DNA of 64,000 nucleotides from Limonium bicolor (Eukaryota > Streptophyta > Magnoliopsida > Caryophyllales > Plumbaginaceae), in assembly GCA_023374045.1 (NCBI GenBank), contig CM041776.1:476893375-476957374 (forward strand), read 5' to 3'. A model generated the notes under the pieces. It was given only the letters and a program-made list of their open reading frames with translations, was not told the DNA's origin and searched no databases. Shown piece by piece: positions 31,330 through 43,749 of the stretch (within the stretch, counting starts at the first letter, position 1; each line of letters opens with the position of its first letter). The position numbers and the translations under genes were made by a program.

Positions 31330-34300
31330 CAGGCCGACGCCAGCGGTACTATCCTCACCGGTACCTTCCCAATTAATGGATTGAGGCATCAGTTCTCTTC
31401 GACTTAGGGGCCTCGCATACCTTTATCTCGGCATCTTTCGCGAGCAGGTTGGGGCTAGACGCTGATGAGCTACCCGACTTCACGGTTACTCCCGTATAAG
31501 GAGAAGCTTCGTTGCACTCGCTACTACCGAGGAGCCATTGTTAGAATTAAGGGGGAAAACTTCCAGTCAGTTTTATTGAGTTCAGTGAGCTAGGATTTGA
31601 TGTTATCTCGGGATGAACTGGTTGGAGCGGCACAAGGGTCGTATCCTCTGCGCCGAGCATAGACTGCTGCTCAGGAGTCCGTCTGGGGTAACAATATCAT
31701 ACCGCTAGAGGCCCAGAGAGCCTTCGACTAAGATCATCACCGCCATGGCAATGTATAAGGAATTGAGGAGAAAGGAAGAAGTGTACCTCTGCTATGTACA
31801 GGACATGGAGGAGAGAACCCGAGTTCGACCCCGACTTACCGGTAGTGGCGGAGTTCCCCGACCTATTTCCACGGGAACTGCCCGGCATGCCACCCACTCG
31901 GGAGGTAGAGTTCACCATCGAGCTACTACCTGGTACCGGACCTATAGCCAAGGCACCATACCACATGGCTCCGGCAGAAATGAATGAATTGAAAGAACAG
32001 TTGAAAGATTTGTTAGATAAGGGATTTATAAGACAAGTGTGTCACCATGGGGAGCGCCAGTTCTCTTCGTGAAGAAGAAGGATGGTAGTCTCCGCCTCTG
32101 CATCGACTACAGAGAGTTGAATGCAGTGACAGTGAAGAACAAGTATCCACACCCGCATTGACGATCTGTTCGATCAGTTGAAGGGAGCATCTGTGTTTTC
32201 CAAGATTGATCTCAGATCGGGGTATCATCAGATAGCCATTAAGGAGGGAGACATTGAGAAGACGGCATTCCGGACACGATATGGCCACTATGAGTTTACA
32301 GTGATGCCATTCGGTTTGTCGAACGCACCGGCGAAGTTTATGGATCTGATGAACCGCTTGTTCCGGAGCAGCTGGACAAGTCGGTTGTGGTATTCATCGA
32401 CGACATATTGATTATTCAAGATCTAAGGTTGAACATGAGGAACATCAGAGGAGGGTATTAGAGATACTGAGGGAGAACCAGCTATATGCAAAGTTCTCCA
32501 AATGTGAGTTTTGGCTTGACCAGGTCTCTTTCCTAGGTCATGTCATCTGAGATGCTGGGATCTCAGTGGATCCAGCAAAGATTGATGCCGTACGTACTTG
32601 GCCATGGCCGAAGACTGTTACTGACATCCGGAGCTTTCTCGGTCTGGCAGGTTACTACAGGAGGTTTGTTAGGGATTTAAGCAAGGTCGCGAAACCGATG
32701 ACCAGTCTGATGAAGAAAGATGCACCGTTCTTATGGACGGCTGACTGTGAGAGATCATTTCAGAGTTTGAAGGACTCACTGACCACTGCACCGGTCTGGA
32801 CCATTCCAGACGGTACAGAGGGCTTTGAGGTTTATTGTGATGCATCGGCAGAGGGCTGGGTTGCGTGCTCATGCAACATGGCAAGGTGGGGCATATGCCT
32901 CACGCCAGTTGAAGAAAGATGAGGAGAACTACCCCACACATGATTTAGAGCTGGGAGCTGTAGTCTTCGCTTTGAAGATATGGCGCCATTACTTATACGG
33001 GGTTAGTGTGACGATCTACACCGATCATAAGAGCTTAAGATACATATTTACTCAGAAGGAGTTGAATCTCAGACAGAGGAGATGGTTAGAATTCTTGAAA
33101 GACTATGACATTGACCTCCAATACAAAGAGGGAAAGGCCAATGTTGTAGCAGACGCCCTGAGCCGTCGAGCACACTCACTCCATTCGCTAGTCTCTTTCT
33201 CCAGCTTGGTTGATGAGGTGCGAGAGGCTCAGAGGACAGATGAGTACATGAGAGAGGTCAGACAGAAGCTGACAGATGGTACCTTTGAGAGTCAGAAATA
33301 TGACTTCAGACTTCATGACGATGATCTGATCAGACTTAAGGGCCGGTTATGCATACCACGGGGCAACACGGATCTGAAAGACCGTATACTTAGGGAATCA
33401 CACTGTTCTTCAGTTTCCATCCATCCGGGAGCCTCTAAGATGTATAAAGACATGAAGAGATACTTCTGGTGGTCGGGGATAAAGACAGATGTTACCGAGT
33501 TCGTCTTGAGGTGTCTCACATGCCAGAAGGTAAAATTCGAGCACCGACGACCGGGCGGAATGGTACAATCGATGCCAATTCCGGAATGGAAGTTCCATGA
33601 TATCTCCATGGACTTTGTAGTTGGACTTCCACCTGCTAGGGGAGGTCTCAACATGATATGGGTGGTGGTGGATCGCCTTACCAAAGTAGCCCGATTCATA
33701 CCGATGAAGGATACTTGGAAGGTGACCAAATTAGCTGAGTTGTTTGAGAGAGAAATCATGAGACATCACGGGATACCAAAGACCATAGTGTCAGATAGAG
33801 ATACCAGATTCCTTTCGAGGTACTAGAGAGCTACTAGAGAAGCGTTGGGTACAGAACTGAAGTTAAGTACCGCGTTCCATCCTCAGACAGATGGTCAGAC
33901 TGAGCGTACGATTCAGACACTCGAGGACATGCTGAGGGCATGTGCCTTAGACTTCCAGGGCAGTTGGATTGACAAATTGCATCTGATCGAGTTTTCATAC
34001 AACAACAGCTATCACGCTTCGATCAAGATGGCACCTTTTCAAGCGTTGTACGGTAGACCATGTCGTACACCGCTCTGCTGGGATCAGTCAAGTGAGACGG
34101 TCATTATAGGACCAGAATATTTAGAACAAGTTAAGGCTGAAGTTCAGAAAATCACGGAGAACATGAAAGCTGCTCAGATAGGCAGAAGTCTTATGCTGAT
34201 GTTCGACGACGGGACCTGGAGTTCGCAGTGGGCGACCAGGTATTTCTGCGAGTTTCACCGATGAAGGGTGTATTCAGATTTGGGCAGAAGGGCAAGTTAA

Positions 34301-34649
34301 GCCCGAAGTTGTTGGTCCTTATGAGATTACGGAGCGGGTGGGCCCGGTTGCTTACAGGTTGAATTTACCTACTGAACTGGGTAAAGTACATGATGTTTTC
34401 TATGTTTCACAGCTTAAGAAATACATGCACCACCCCTCCCATGTGTTAGAACCTGAGAGGTTGACATTAGAACCGAATATGAGATCAGTGGAGCTTCCTC
34501 AGAGAATCTTGGATAGTAAGACTAGGGACACTCGCCACAAGTCAGTGCGACTGGTGAAGGTTCTCTGGTCTAACCAGGATGTCGAAGAGGCCACGTGGGA
34601 ATTAGAGGATAAGATGAGGGCGAAGTACCCTTCTTTGTTTACTGACTAG
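31330..34649 (+). pseudogene. pol: pol of Element 2: protease, RT, RNase H, integrase, chromodomain-like tail
   Basis: The retropepsin motif is present as DLGASHTFIS at 31401 (Leu in place of the usual Ser or Thr after Asp). RT begins with KGFIR near 32020, contains [17 protein letters not shown] motifs and the FIDD box at 32393-32404. RNase H carries [23 protein letters not shown] and VADALSR (about 32830-33165). Integrase has the HCSS...H and CLTCQK zinc-binding region (33400-33530), [17 protein letters not shown], and [19 protein letters not shown] with the third acidic residue. The C-terminus ends VEEATWELEDKMRAKYP, a chromodomain-like motif. Long open stretch 32825-33826, with frameshifts in protease and RT, a TGA near 32550, a TAG at 33824-33826 and a shift near 34250. 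Non-functional as read. Confidence 0.94.
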
Positions 34650-34958
34650 ATCGTCTGTATAGGGTACGGGGCGTACCCCTTTTTAAGGGGGGTAGAGCTT
34701 CTCGCTTTTGAGTTAGGAAACGAGCATGTTTGTCGTTTGTTTGGTTGTTAAGATGTGAATTTGTGTAAGTTGCTACACTCTGGTGATAAGTTTGAGTTAT
34801 GTATAATACTTATGTATTGTAATTGTGATTGACCTTCGAGTCTTGAGATGTGTGAATGTGAATATAAGATGTGGTGTTAAGATTAAGGAATTGAGTACCG
34901 TGAATGGTTAAGCATATATGTGAACTTTGGGGACAAAGTTCTTTTAAGGGGGGTAGAT
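34650..34958 (+). other. 3' untranslated region and polypurine tract of Element 2
   Basis: No gene is seen. Near the start is a CCCCTTTTTAAGGGGGG tract. The final purine tract CTTTTAAGGGGGGTAGAT (34941-34958) precedes the LTR start TGAAATACCCC at 34959 and matches that of Element 1. Confidence 0.85.
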
Positions 34959-37900
34959 TGAAATACCCCAAACTTAGATATGGTGTTTAAGTGATAAACT
35001 AAGTTATAAGGAGGCTAAATAATGCCTTAGAAACATTAAGAAACACTTCTAATCAAAGAAAACATAAGGAAACACCAAAAGAGCAGTTTAAGCGAAAACG
35101 TGCTCTAAGCTTGGAGAGACTTGGGTGACCACCCAAATATTGTTCTTAGACCTTAGTAATATCCTAATGGTCATTTTAAACCAATTACCAAAGAAAACCA
35201 AGCTTGAAAACAAGTTAAAAACACAAATGTGCTTTAAGGAGTCTTAAAGCACATTTTTGAAAAATTGTCTTGTAAATGGGTTTTGAGTGGCTAAATGTCC
35301 ATCATTACTCTTTAATTAACATGTGTACTAATTAGTATCACATTAGGAAGTCTAAATCAATGGGAAATCAAAAATTTCACAAATATGTGCACTAATTTGT
35401 GAATAGTAACCAAATAGTGCCTAGTTTAGTCTTTAATCAATTAAGTCTAATTAATTGGTCAAACAAGACCATGACCAGCCTAATTAATGAAGGGGGCCGG
35501 TTTTCTAAGGGTGTGAGTCACCAAGAGTGGCCAATTAATGTTAGAAGAAAAAGAGAAAAGTAACTTTACTATTTGCTTTAAGGAATCAAATATCTAATAT
35601 GCTATCTCTCTCCTCCTTTCTTCATTCTTCACCATCTTCATCGATTTCTCTTGCTCTCTTTCTTCTCTCTCACGTAAGAAGCAACCTCCATGCTAGCTCC
35701 ATCTTCTTTTGCCCACATCTTGCTCATTTAAGCTCCAAAATCAAAACCAAGCACATATATCTCTTAGTTAGCTCAAGCTCCTTCTTTCTATCTTTTCAAA
35801 ACTTCAAGAGCCTCATTTTGGAGCCAAGGCAAATCGCCATTAGAGGAGGAAACTCAAGCTTGGAGACTCCATTAGCTTCTCCATTCTCTTAAGGTAAAGA
35901 AAATGTAAGAAAATCTAGGTTTCCATTATGTTCTCTCCATGTCCGAAAATTATCACTCATGGGGTTCCATTTTATGCCTTGTTCTAGCTTGTGTTCTACT
36001 CTCCAAAGGATAAAGGAGGTCCTTCTTGCTTCACATCCAAGCTTGTCTTGAGAAACCAAGGTTAAAACAACCACCTTAATACCTTAAAGCACATTTTTAA
36101 CCTAGGGTTTGTACCTTAGGGTTAATGTATTATCTAGCACTCATTGGAGTCATTGGATATTGGTTAGAACATTGGCAAGGAGAGTTTAAGTGGTGACCGA
36201 GATTGAGCAAGGAAAAAGTCTAAGGAGGAAAGTTTGTGAGCTTGTAAAAGAACAAGGTAAATTACTTACCTTAAGGTGTTTTATTGTTTAAGGGAATGGG
36301 ATTTAGATATGTGATGAGTGTAGCTTAAGGTTTACATTAGAAAAGGGCTACATACAACCTAGGAGAAACAATGACTATACTTGTGAACTTTGACTAAGGA
36401 GCAAATGAGAAAAAGAGATAGTTTAAGAATATCAAGGTGAATTACAAGAAGCATTTTATTTCAATGGGAGCCTTGTTGTGTGTATTCTTAGGTTAAAGGC
36501 AAATATATGTGGAAATTCAGTGGTTAAGATTATTGTCATTTAAGGGCCTAAGTGCCAAGCATTTAAGTTTATACACTATATAATGATGTGGTGTAATTTT
36601 GGTGTAAATTGTGTGTTAAGGTGTTGTGATGAGAATTTGAGTGATCTTGGTTGTTTGATGGTGAAAAACCAAGTGTTTGGGTGCAACAATATACTAGAGA
36701 ACCATGGCAAATTTAGTGAAGAACTTAAGTGTTTAAGATGTTCTAAGGAGATTTCATGACTAAGGAAGTACTAGGAAGTTTTAGAGGTTGTCTTAATGAA
36801 AAGGGGTGAGATTAAGGTGTTTTAATGAGTTATAATGACTTAGGCATCACTATGAAGGATTTAGGAATCAAAAGAATGTACTTGAGTATTTAGGACTTAG
36901 GCAAATGTTGGTAAACAACTAGGAAGGAAATAATGTGTTGATGGATGGAAGCATAAGCTTGTGAAGGAACTTTAAGTAAATGCATAAAAGAGTTTTAGAT
37001 GGTGAAAGATGCTTGGGAGATGATGTTATAGTGGTGAGGAAGCTTTTGGCATAGTGGTTACATTAGGTATGAACCACCACCTAGAAACCTAGTGGAAAAT
37101 ATTACAAGTGTTGGCATGATTACAAGGAAAAATGCATAATGATTAAGGTGGATGTTGGTGAGTGATTTAAAGTGTTTAGTGGTTGGCTTAAGGTGTATTT
37201 GAGGTGCCCAAATGAGGTTAGAACATATTGGGACATATGAGGAGAATTTTGGAGAGTAAATGGGAATTTAGAAACAAGGTTCTGGAGCCGACCGACCTTA
37301 GGGACCGGACCTGCAAGGTCGGTCGAGCTCAATTTACACTACCGGAAAGAGTCTCTGGAATCGACCGAACTTACAAGTTCGGCCGGGCTTGTATTTTGTG
37401 TAGGAATTAAGTCTCTGGAATGGACCGACCTTGGGACCGGACTTGCAAGGTCGGTCATGCCTAGAATTTTGTACGGGAATTGGTCTCTGGAATCGACCGA
37501 ACATAGGACCGGACTTGGCAAGTTCGGTCAGACTTAAATTTCCCACGGGGAAAACTCTCGGGAATGGACCGACTTGGGGACCGGACTTGCAAGGTCGGTC
37601 GGGGTAGTAGAATTTCAAACGATGATAGGTTCTGGAATGGACCGACCTTGGGTAAGGTCGGTCGGTAAGTTCGGTCGAGCCTAAAACATAAAAAAAAAAT
37701 TTAAATTCTAAGGATGATAATTGGTAATAAGGTATGCCATTGGTAGGGTAGTAATGATTAGGACCCTAAGAACCTAAGGGATTAAGTTAAGTTAAGTAAA
37801 AAACCTTAATGTTTAAAGTTAAGTTTATAAGTTAAGTGGCAAGGACTTAAGGAAGAGGTATCGAATGGGAATCTTTAGGGACTAAGTGAGTTAAGTAAGG

Positions 37901-39175
37901 TGCAAATAACTAATGGCCTAAAAATGAATCAATGTTTTAGGTTTGTGAGTTGGGACCCCAGAGAAGGTTAAACAAACGACGGACGACGGTGAACGGTACA
38001 ATCTTTCTTGTGACCTGCTTGCTAACGAGGTGTCCCTCGACTTGTGTGCTATCTGTTTACTTGCTATGACTAAGACAAGATAAAGCATGCAACCGATTAT
38101 ATTGTTCTCGTTGTGTATGTGTTCTCTTTACACTAACCCACGAGACTTGAGATTGTTACTAACCAAGTTTAGTACTTACTGAGTTAGGAATAAGAGTTAA
38201 GTATTGGTGATTGTTGGTTAATACTCGTTAAGGTTTAACTAACACTTGGTGTTTAAGATTTCTACTAACTGGAACTTGAGTGAGGAAACCCGGGACTGAC
38301 TCCGGTCATGCATGCTAAGGAAAGGGGGACGGTATCTGAATCAGATCCGCCCTCCGCTTAAGGACTTGTCTTCGGACTTGTAGCCTAGGGCGGTTGCCGG
38401 CTCAGCTACGCTGGACTCCCGTCCAGGGTAGGTGGCATTAAGATGGTGCGGTAGGATCACCTAAATCCTAGGTTTGAGATTAAGCTACAACCATTCCTTT
38501 CTAGGAACGGTTTGTATACTGAGGTTAAGTTAAGGTTAATATTGAGGTAAGATAAGGCACTGAGGTTAAGGAAATCAGAACTAAGGAGGGGGTTACTAAC
38601 CCGCTTGATAAGGGAACGCTTGTGTGTTCATTGTGTGTGAACTATGTATGTTCATCTGTGGATTGTTGTTTATTGCACTTCGTATCATGCTTGTGTACTT
38701 AATCAATTTCCATGCTATCGACAATTAGTCGTCGTAGCCCCGTTAGCTTGGGGGCCATGAGAGGGAGTACCAGCATTCGTGCTGACCCCCTTTGGGGGCT
38801 GTTTTTACACTTGCAGGTAAGAGGCCCATGAAGTCACTCCACGAGAGTAGGAGCGGTTAGACTTAGGATGGGTTGTTTATTTTGAATACGGGTTGCGCTT
38901 GTGCTCCGTCTGTTTATAATGAAACTGATGTAAGTTTGTGAATATGACTTAGATACTTATACTCGGTTGGTGGTGGTATTATGGTTGGTGGTATTTTGCT
39001 TGGTGGTGGTATTTGGTCAGTCATTTATTTTGGATAAGTGTTGTAATCGATAAGGCGGTATATTCTAACGATCAAACAGTGGCAAGGTCCCGGTGTTTGT
39101 TATTTCCGCTGCGACGAGTTCGATTAAGTGATAAGTTTTGCGATAACCACGATTGGCTTTGGACGGGGTGTTACA
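34959..39175 (+). repeat. 3' LTR of Element 2
   Basis: 4,217 bases, TGAAATACC to GTGTTACA. It matches the 5' LTR over its full length; differences are mostly one- or two-base indels and scattered substitutions. The GGTCGG inverted-repeat array is at 37288-37680, with one unit shortened relative to the 5' copy. No supported genes are inside; open frames at 35599, 37120, 37228, 37334 and 37339 are LTR shadows. Confidence 0.94.
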
Positions 39176-40822
39176 ATTAGTTGATACCTGTGCAGGAGAA
39201 AGTCTTATGGAGCTTCCAATCACCAGGATAAAGGAGTTATTGGAAACTCTTTCCAATTCGGCTAACCAATGGGGAGATGCGAGAACCGGAGAAGCAGCAC
39301 CAAAGAAAACTGCTGGAGTTTATGAAGTGGATTCGAATACTTTTCTCGCTGCAAGATAGAAGCAATGTCGAAGCAGTTTGAGCGTATGTGTGCAGTGATG
39401 AACCCACAGTCAAATGCAGCAGCTGCTCCTGAGGTTTATCCACCTTGTGAATATGTGGTAGAGGCTCTAACATGTGCCAGTGTGTTCCACCGCAAGAAGA
39501 AGCGGCAAACTATGTTGGTAACAGACCGGGTAACTATTTTGGGAATCAAGGCAACCCTGGTTACCACTCTCAGCAACAGAACCGTTATCAAGCTTGTGGT
39601 AGCAACAACTTCAATCAGAGACCGCCACAGCAGTATAATCAAACATACCAGAAACCAATCCAGAACCAGCAGACACATAGTTCCGGTGCAGGAACATCCT
39701 CGAACATGGAAGAAGTACTGGCCAGAATGAATGATTTCATCTCGGTTAGCACGAAGAAGTTCAATGAGCTGGAAGCCTTCAATCAGGAGCAGAGAACCTT
39801 CAATAATGACCAGAGGACATTCAATAGAAACATCGAGACTCAGCTGTCTCAGATATCGCAACAGTTGGCTCAACGTCCTTGGGTTCTTTGCCTAGTCAGT
39901 CAGAGCAGAATCCAAGAGAGTATGCTAAAGCTGTTTTGCTGTGGAAGAAGATACTCCACTTGTCGCTGCAGTTTCACCTGTTCAACAAGAGGTTAAGGAC
40001 TCCATTAAATTTTTGAAAAACCCAAGGAGAAGGAGTCTCCTGAAACTCAAACCCTCTTACTCTTCTGTTTCTAATCGCAAATTTGAAGAACCTATTCCTT
40101 TTCCTGACAGGTTAAAGAAAAGGGATCTTGATGAACAGCTTGGAAAATTTCTTAAAATTTTTAAGAAATCAACTAAAGATATTCCTTTTTCTGATATGCT
40201 TAAGTTAATGCCAAATTACGCTACACTGGTGGATGATATCTTGGCTAACAAATGTCCTTTGCAGGAAAAGGAAACAGCGAAGAAGGTAACTACTAGGAGT
40301 AGTAAAGGTAAAGCTACTGAGCCTCAGGTGGTGAGCATAGAGCAACCGGTGCTAGAGAATGAGCGGAATTATGAAGTTACCAAATCTCCTTCACCTACAC
40401 CACCTACAGTTGAAGTTGCTCCTCCAGTTCCATTTCCAAACAGAACCAAGCGTTCCAAGGAGGATAGTGAGTTTGATAAGTTTCTTACTTTACTTCGTCA
40501 ACTATCTGTTGATATCCCCTTTGTTGATTTAGTCGCGACGGTGCCTAACTATACCAAGTATTTAAGGAAGCTTTTATCTAATAATGCAAAGTTAGTTGAG
40601 ACAGGAACTATTCAGCTCACAGAGACTTGTTCAGCGATCATACAGAAGCGCTTACCAGAAAAATGCAAAGATCCTGGAAGCTTCACAATTCCATGTAGAA
40701 TAGGAGACATTGACTTCGACCACTGTCTTGCTGATTTAGGAGCGTCGATTAGTCTCATGCCATACACTTTATTTGAAAAGCTTGGAATTGGAGACTTACA
40801 ACCTACACGAATGACGCTTTAG
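39176..40822 (+). pseudogene. gag: Athila gag, C-terminal part, running into protease
   Basis: Starts mid-gag with TCAGESLMELPITRIKELLE, then NSANQWGDAR and AGVYEVDSNTFLAAR, a pattern typical of Athila gag. A stop and shift at about 39357 lead to a Cys-rich region CEYCGRGSNMCQC and a Gln/Asn-rich stretch (39550-39690) with a predicted coiled-coil segment (EQRTFNNDQRTFNRNIETQ). From 39941 a 293-codon frame continues through DRLKKRDLDEQLGKFLKIFK and two FPDRLKK/FPNRTKR-type repeats into the retropepsin motif DLGASISLMPY near 40735. It ends at a TAG at 40820-40822 that splits protease. No reverse transcriptase follows. Confidence 0.9.
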
Positions 40823-41155
40823 CTAGCAGATCGCTCAATGGTTTACCCTTGTGGAATTGCAAAGGATATGATGGTAGGTGAAGCATCTGTATTTCCCCTG
40901 CGACTTTGTCGTACTCGACATGCTGCAGATCCAATGGTCCCTATTATCCTTGGAAGACCCTTCCTAGCAACAGCCGACGCTCGAATCGAAGTTGCTCATG
41001 GTACAATCACTTTGAATGCAGAAGGTGAGCAGATACTGTTTTATGCTGGTAGGTCTTCTAAAACGTTTTGGAAGCTTATCGGAGTTTGTGTCACCAGGTT
41101 TCAAAGACGGCTCAATCTTCTGGAATCTCTTGAGAAAAACAAAACCAAGGTCTAG
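40823..41155 (+). pseudogene. Athila protease, C-terminal part
   Basis: Continues the same frame after the TAG with LADRSMVYPCGIAKD, then VPIILGRPFLATADARIEV, the standard end of Athila-type retropepsin. The stop is at 41153-41155. In full elements RT would follow; here the next recognisable unit is the env-like region. Confidence 0.9.
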
Positions 41156-42416
41156 CCAAAGACCGAAAAGACGGGCAGCTTGGTGGGAGGCAACCCACCA
41201 GTATAAAATCTCCTCTCCACTTCTTTTTACACTTTCCTATTACTTGATTTAATTTTCTTTTAATTTATTGAGAATTTTTTTTACAATTTACAGCACGAGC
41301 CGGACTCGCTATTTCAATACATAATTCTGCCTGGTTCCACTTAAGTCCTTCTGGTTTGCAGATTTAATCTTTCAGGTACTTCATTTTAATGCTAAATTGA
41401 ACTCAAGTGTGAGGAAATATCACGGCAGTGTTCATCACGGATCAGGGAGTCCTTTACACTCTTGCTATTTAACTTCTGCATTTCTTGTGGTTGTTTTATT
41501 TTTGTTTGATTATTTTGGTAATATTTCATTTTTTTATAATTGAGGTGTTTTAGATTAGTGGATTTTTAATTTAATTTGAGATAAAAAAGAGCTTTTCAAT
41601 GAGTTCGGCTAAACCCAGCCGGACGCAAAGCCGGACACTAGAAAACCCTAACCCGTCCGGATCCGGACATAATTCCGGACATAACTAAACTCGCGCGTCG
41701 GTTTTAATTTCTTTTCTTCTTTTCTTTCTATTCCTTGTTCCATCTTCTTCCTCCGACGAACTCGAACCCAGACAACCGACGACCTCCCATCCTCTTCTTC
41801 CATTTTCGCCACCTCCACTACCGCCCAACTACCACCACTTTTGACCGCCACCGCGCCGCCCAGACTCAAGAACACCGCCTCCACCTGAACTCTTCTTTCC
41901 CAAGTCCACTTTCGAAACCGATAAACGCACCAGGTTCTTCAATTTTTTCAATTTCGTTTGAAATTTATGCTATATTACGGTAGATTCAGTAGTTTGCATG
42001 AATTATATGCTTAATTCGATGATTGGTGTTGAGTTTGTGAATCTGTTTGTGGATTTTGTGTGAAATCTAGACTTTCTGGTAGAAATTTCGTGATGTCGAC
42101 GCCGCTGCAATTCACGGCGATTTTTTTTAGGTTTCTTAGTCGCGTCCGGATCTGCGTCCGGCTAAGTTGACCGGACGTGGATCCGGACATGTTAAAATTT
42201 TGCAATTTTTCTGCAATTGTTATCTAGGTTTATGTTGTACTGTTATTGCTATTGTTTGCTATGTTTAGATGTTTTAATACATTGGTAATTGTAGATTAAC
42301 TATGTGAAAGAATATGTTCAAATAGAACATGCTGCCCGACGGTTTCGGGTCTTGGTGTGTGTGTTGCTTCTCTTTTCTTGCTGTTTAGATTTCTTACTGC
42401 TTTGTTTATCATTTAG
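41156..42416 (+). other. Spacer between Athila protease and env-like ORF (RT and integrase missing)
   Basis: It starts with the phrase GGTGGGAGGCAACCCACC, which in Athila elements usually lies after pol, so the RT-integrase block seems to have been deleted cleanly. The rest is AT-rich untranslated sequence with GTCCGG clusters at 41606-41690 and 42140-42190. Open frames at 41648-41884 (reverse), 41735-41983 and 42011-42205 (reverse) are not supported. Confidence 0.7.
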
Positions 42417-43749
42417 ATGGCTCGCACTAGAGGAGGCACTACACACACGGGTTCTTCTTCGAGGAACCCACGCCCTGACGACCAGTCAGAGCCAGCCCAG
42501 ACCCCACTACGCGATGATGGATTCAGATTTGCTAGAGCCCGGGCTTGGTACGATCAGGGCGGGGCCTTCGTCATTGAGAGGCGCATCAGCGACGAGGCAT
42601 CAGCTGCCGCCGGGATTACAGACCTATTTGAGGGGATTGGCGCCCGCAGCATCTTGCGCATGGGCGTGGGTGTCTTCTCTCCGGAGCTGGTACGAGAATT
42701 CTACGCCAATGCTGTGGCGTCAGACACGACACACAACATTATCTCCTACATGCGCCAGTTCCAGGTGGAGGTAACCCCTGAGACTTTTGCTCTTCTTTTA
42801 CTCCTCCCGGACAACATGGACACACATTTAGATTTTTCAGAGGATTCACTTAGGCAGAGTAAGTCTAGGTGGTTACAAGAGGTCGGGAGTACTACTCGCC
42901 GACGGGGTGAGGAAAATAAGACTGTGCTCCCCTATGCTATCCTCCCCTCCCTTCCCTAGAGGACCCTGGCAGAGATCCTCAGTCATCGACAGCCTCATGC
43001 CATGCCGGAAATGATGCTTCTGACGAGGATTGTGTGCTCCTAGACTACCTCCTGGCCTCACCACATCCACCAGCTCAGCAGCTCTCGCTTCCTTTCGTCA
43101 TGTTTAGGCAGCTGCATAAGGTGGTGACTTATCTGTGGACGAAGAAGAAGAAGATCACCCCTATCTTTCCCATGTTTCTCCACCATCTTCTTGTCTCCAC
43201 CCTCACCGAGGAGATCTTCACTGATATTGAGGTGGAGAGGGGGAGACACCCATCTCCCTTGGGACCTTCAGGAGATGGGGCTTCTTACGTCTGGATGACG
43301 GCAGCTGGGTGAGGGGCAGCTCGGGTCTAGGATCGACCGGCACCTCTGCGAGTTCCAGCTCTACTCCAGCGGCCACTGCTACCATGGCACCTCCTATGCC
43401 CCCAGTGATGAGCATCCCACCAGAGATGCAGACCCTGATGGACTCCCTACTTCAGCAGTAGCAGAGGATGGAGCAGCACTTTGGGGGCATGGAGCAGCAG
43501 TTTGGGGATGTCCAGCAGCGCCAGTTGCGCATGGAGGGACACATAGATGACATCCGCCAGACGCAGGAGCACCTCCAGGCAGAGCAGACTTCTATCCGCG
43601 ACACACAGACTTTGCTCGCAGAGCGCTTGGAGCGCAGTGATGCTTTGCAGAGAGAGACAACCGCTCATCAAACCCAGACTACCCAGATCTTACAGATGCT
43701 CATGGCCCAAATGGGCGCGAGACCTCCGCCACCACCACCGCCTCAGTGA
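42417..43749 (+). pseudogene. Athila env-position ORF (plant transposon-protein type)
   Basis: The frame from the ATG at 42417 encodes MARTRGGTTHTGSSSRNP, then RRISDEASAAAGITDLFEGIG and FSPELVREFYANAV, resembling the conserved LVREFYANL region of the env-position ORFs of Athila elements. A stop at 42957-42959 and later shifts break it. The C-terminal frame 43468-43749 is a Gln/Glu-rich predicted coiled coil (MEQHFGGMEQQFGDVQQRQL) ending in a Pro run. I see no signal peptide or transmembrane helix, so an envelope function is not supported by the sequence; the function is unknown. Confidence 0.75.

Larger units (their letters stand above)
24441..39175 (+). mobile_element. Element 2: Tekay/Del-type Ty3/gypsy retrotransposon carrying an AlkB domain
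   Basis: Forward element of about 14.7 kb with 4.2 kb LTRs (24441-28638 and 34959-39175). It has a PBS at 28644, a four-exon gag-zinc knuckle-AlkB gene, a pol gene (31330-34649) and a polypurine tract. It is inserted within Athila gag. The first LTR base context reads TCGAAATACC instead of TGAAATACC. The flanks (accac before, attag after) are not a duplication and the gag flanks are not contiguous, so a deletion accompanied or followed insertion. The LTRs are very similar to each other, which indicates a young copy. Confidence 0.93.

Noticed and set aside
33313..33759. 148-codon reverse-strand frame
   Set aside because: It is antisense to a well-supported integrase and RNase H region.
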